A DNA stretch of 5,877 nt from positions 1 to 5,877 of the forward strand of contig CAMPKG010000211.1 in NCBI GenBank assembly GCA_946887085.1, written 5' to 3'. The DNA is from an uncultured Sphingobacteriales bacterium (GTDB lineage: Bacteria; Bacteroidota; Bacteroidia; Chitinophagales; Chitinophagaceae). A program made the position numbers and the translations under genes. Positions 5,822 to 5,877 of this stretch are shown here, piece after piece. The number at the start of each line of letters is the position of its first letter. Position 1 is the first letter of the stretch. The notes below the pieces were generated by a model, which saw only the letters and a list, made by a program, of their open reading frames with translations, searched no databases and was not told the origin of the DNA.

Positions 5822-5877
5822 AATGCAACAGAGAATATAATATCTGAAAAATAATCCACGTAGCCTCAACCGTAGAG

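Larger units (their letters stand above)
5590..5877. other. AT-rich gene-free region upstream of fabG
   Basis: No credible coding sequence was seen on either strand in these 288 bases. On the - strand TATTTTAG (5620 down to 5613) is a one-mismatch TAnnTTTG box ending 23 bases before the fabG ATG, but no TTG element sits at the expected distance upstream. AAGGAG on the + strand (5771-5776) is not followed by a start codon. The remaining feature is the dyad at 5791-5817. Confidence 0.5.

Overview
The window looks like chromosomal DNA from a member of the Bacteroidota, plausibly near the Chitinophagales. Two proteins end in the C-terminal sorting domain of the type IX secretion system (T9SS). 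FabH and FabG read like Bacteroidota versions. The genes lack clear Shine-Dalgarno sequences, and one gene is preceded by a perfect TAnnTTTG box, the -7 promoter element of this phylum. The phylum call is firm; the lower rank is a guess.

Layout: the first 206 bases are gene-free and hold two hairpins in a repeat-like stretch. Two tandem paralogous genes follow on the + strand (207-1634 and 1824-3248). They encode 475- and 474-residue secreted proteins with a signal peptide, a short N-terminal region, nine Trp/Tyr/Asn-rich repeats of about 29 residues and a T9SS sorting tail. A 189-bp spacer between them holds a palindromic repeat bracketed by an 11-bp direct repeat. A 509-bp convergent gap (3249-3757) has no gene but is rich in hairpins: two diverged copies of one two-hairpin element, a third hairpin and a strong bidirectional terminator. 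On the - strand come fabG (5589-4843) and then fabH (4762-3758), both of type II fatty acid synthesis. The last 288 bases are AT-rich upstream DNA of fabG with one AT-rich dyad.

FabH starts acyl chains by condensing an acyl-CoA primer with malonyl-ACP, and FabG reduces the resulting 3-oxoacyl-ACP. The two genes therefore encode consecutive steps and are probably read in the order fabG-fabH, with a possible extra promoter just before fabH. The paired repeat proteins have no recognisable catalytic motif. They are best seen as surface or released proteins of unknown role that arose by whole-gene duplication.

I did not find a clear new multi-gene system. The points most worth a second look are the repeat-protein pair, whose nine repeats stay in register between paralogs, and the duplicated structured elements in the convergent gap.
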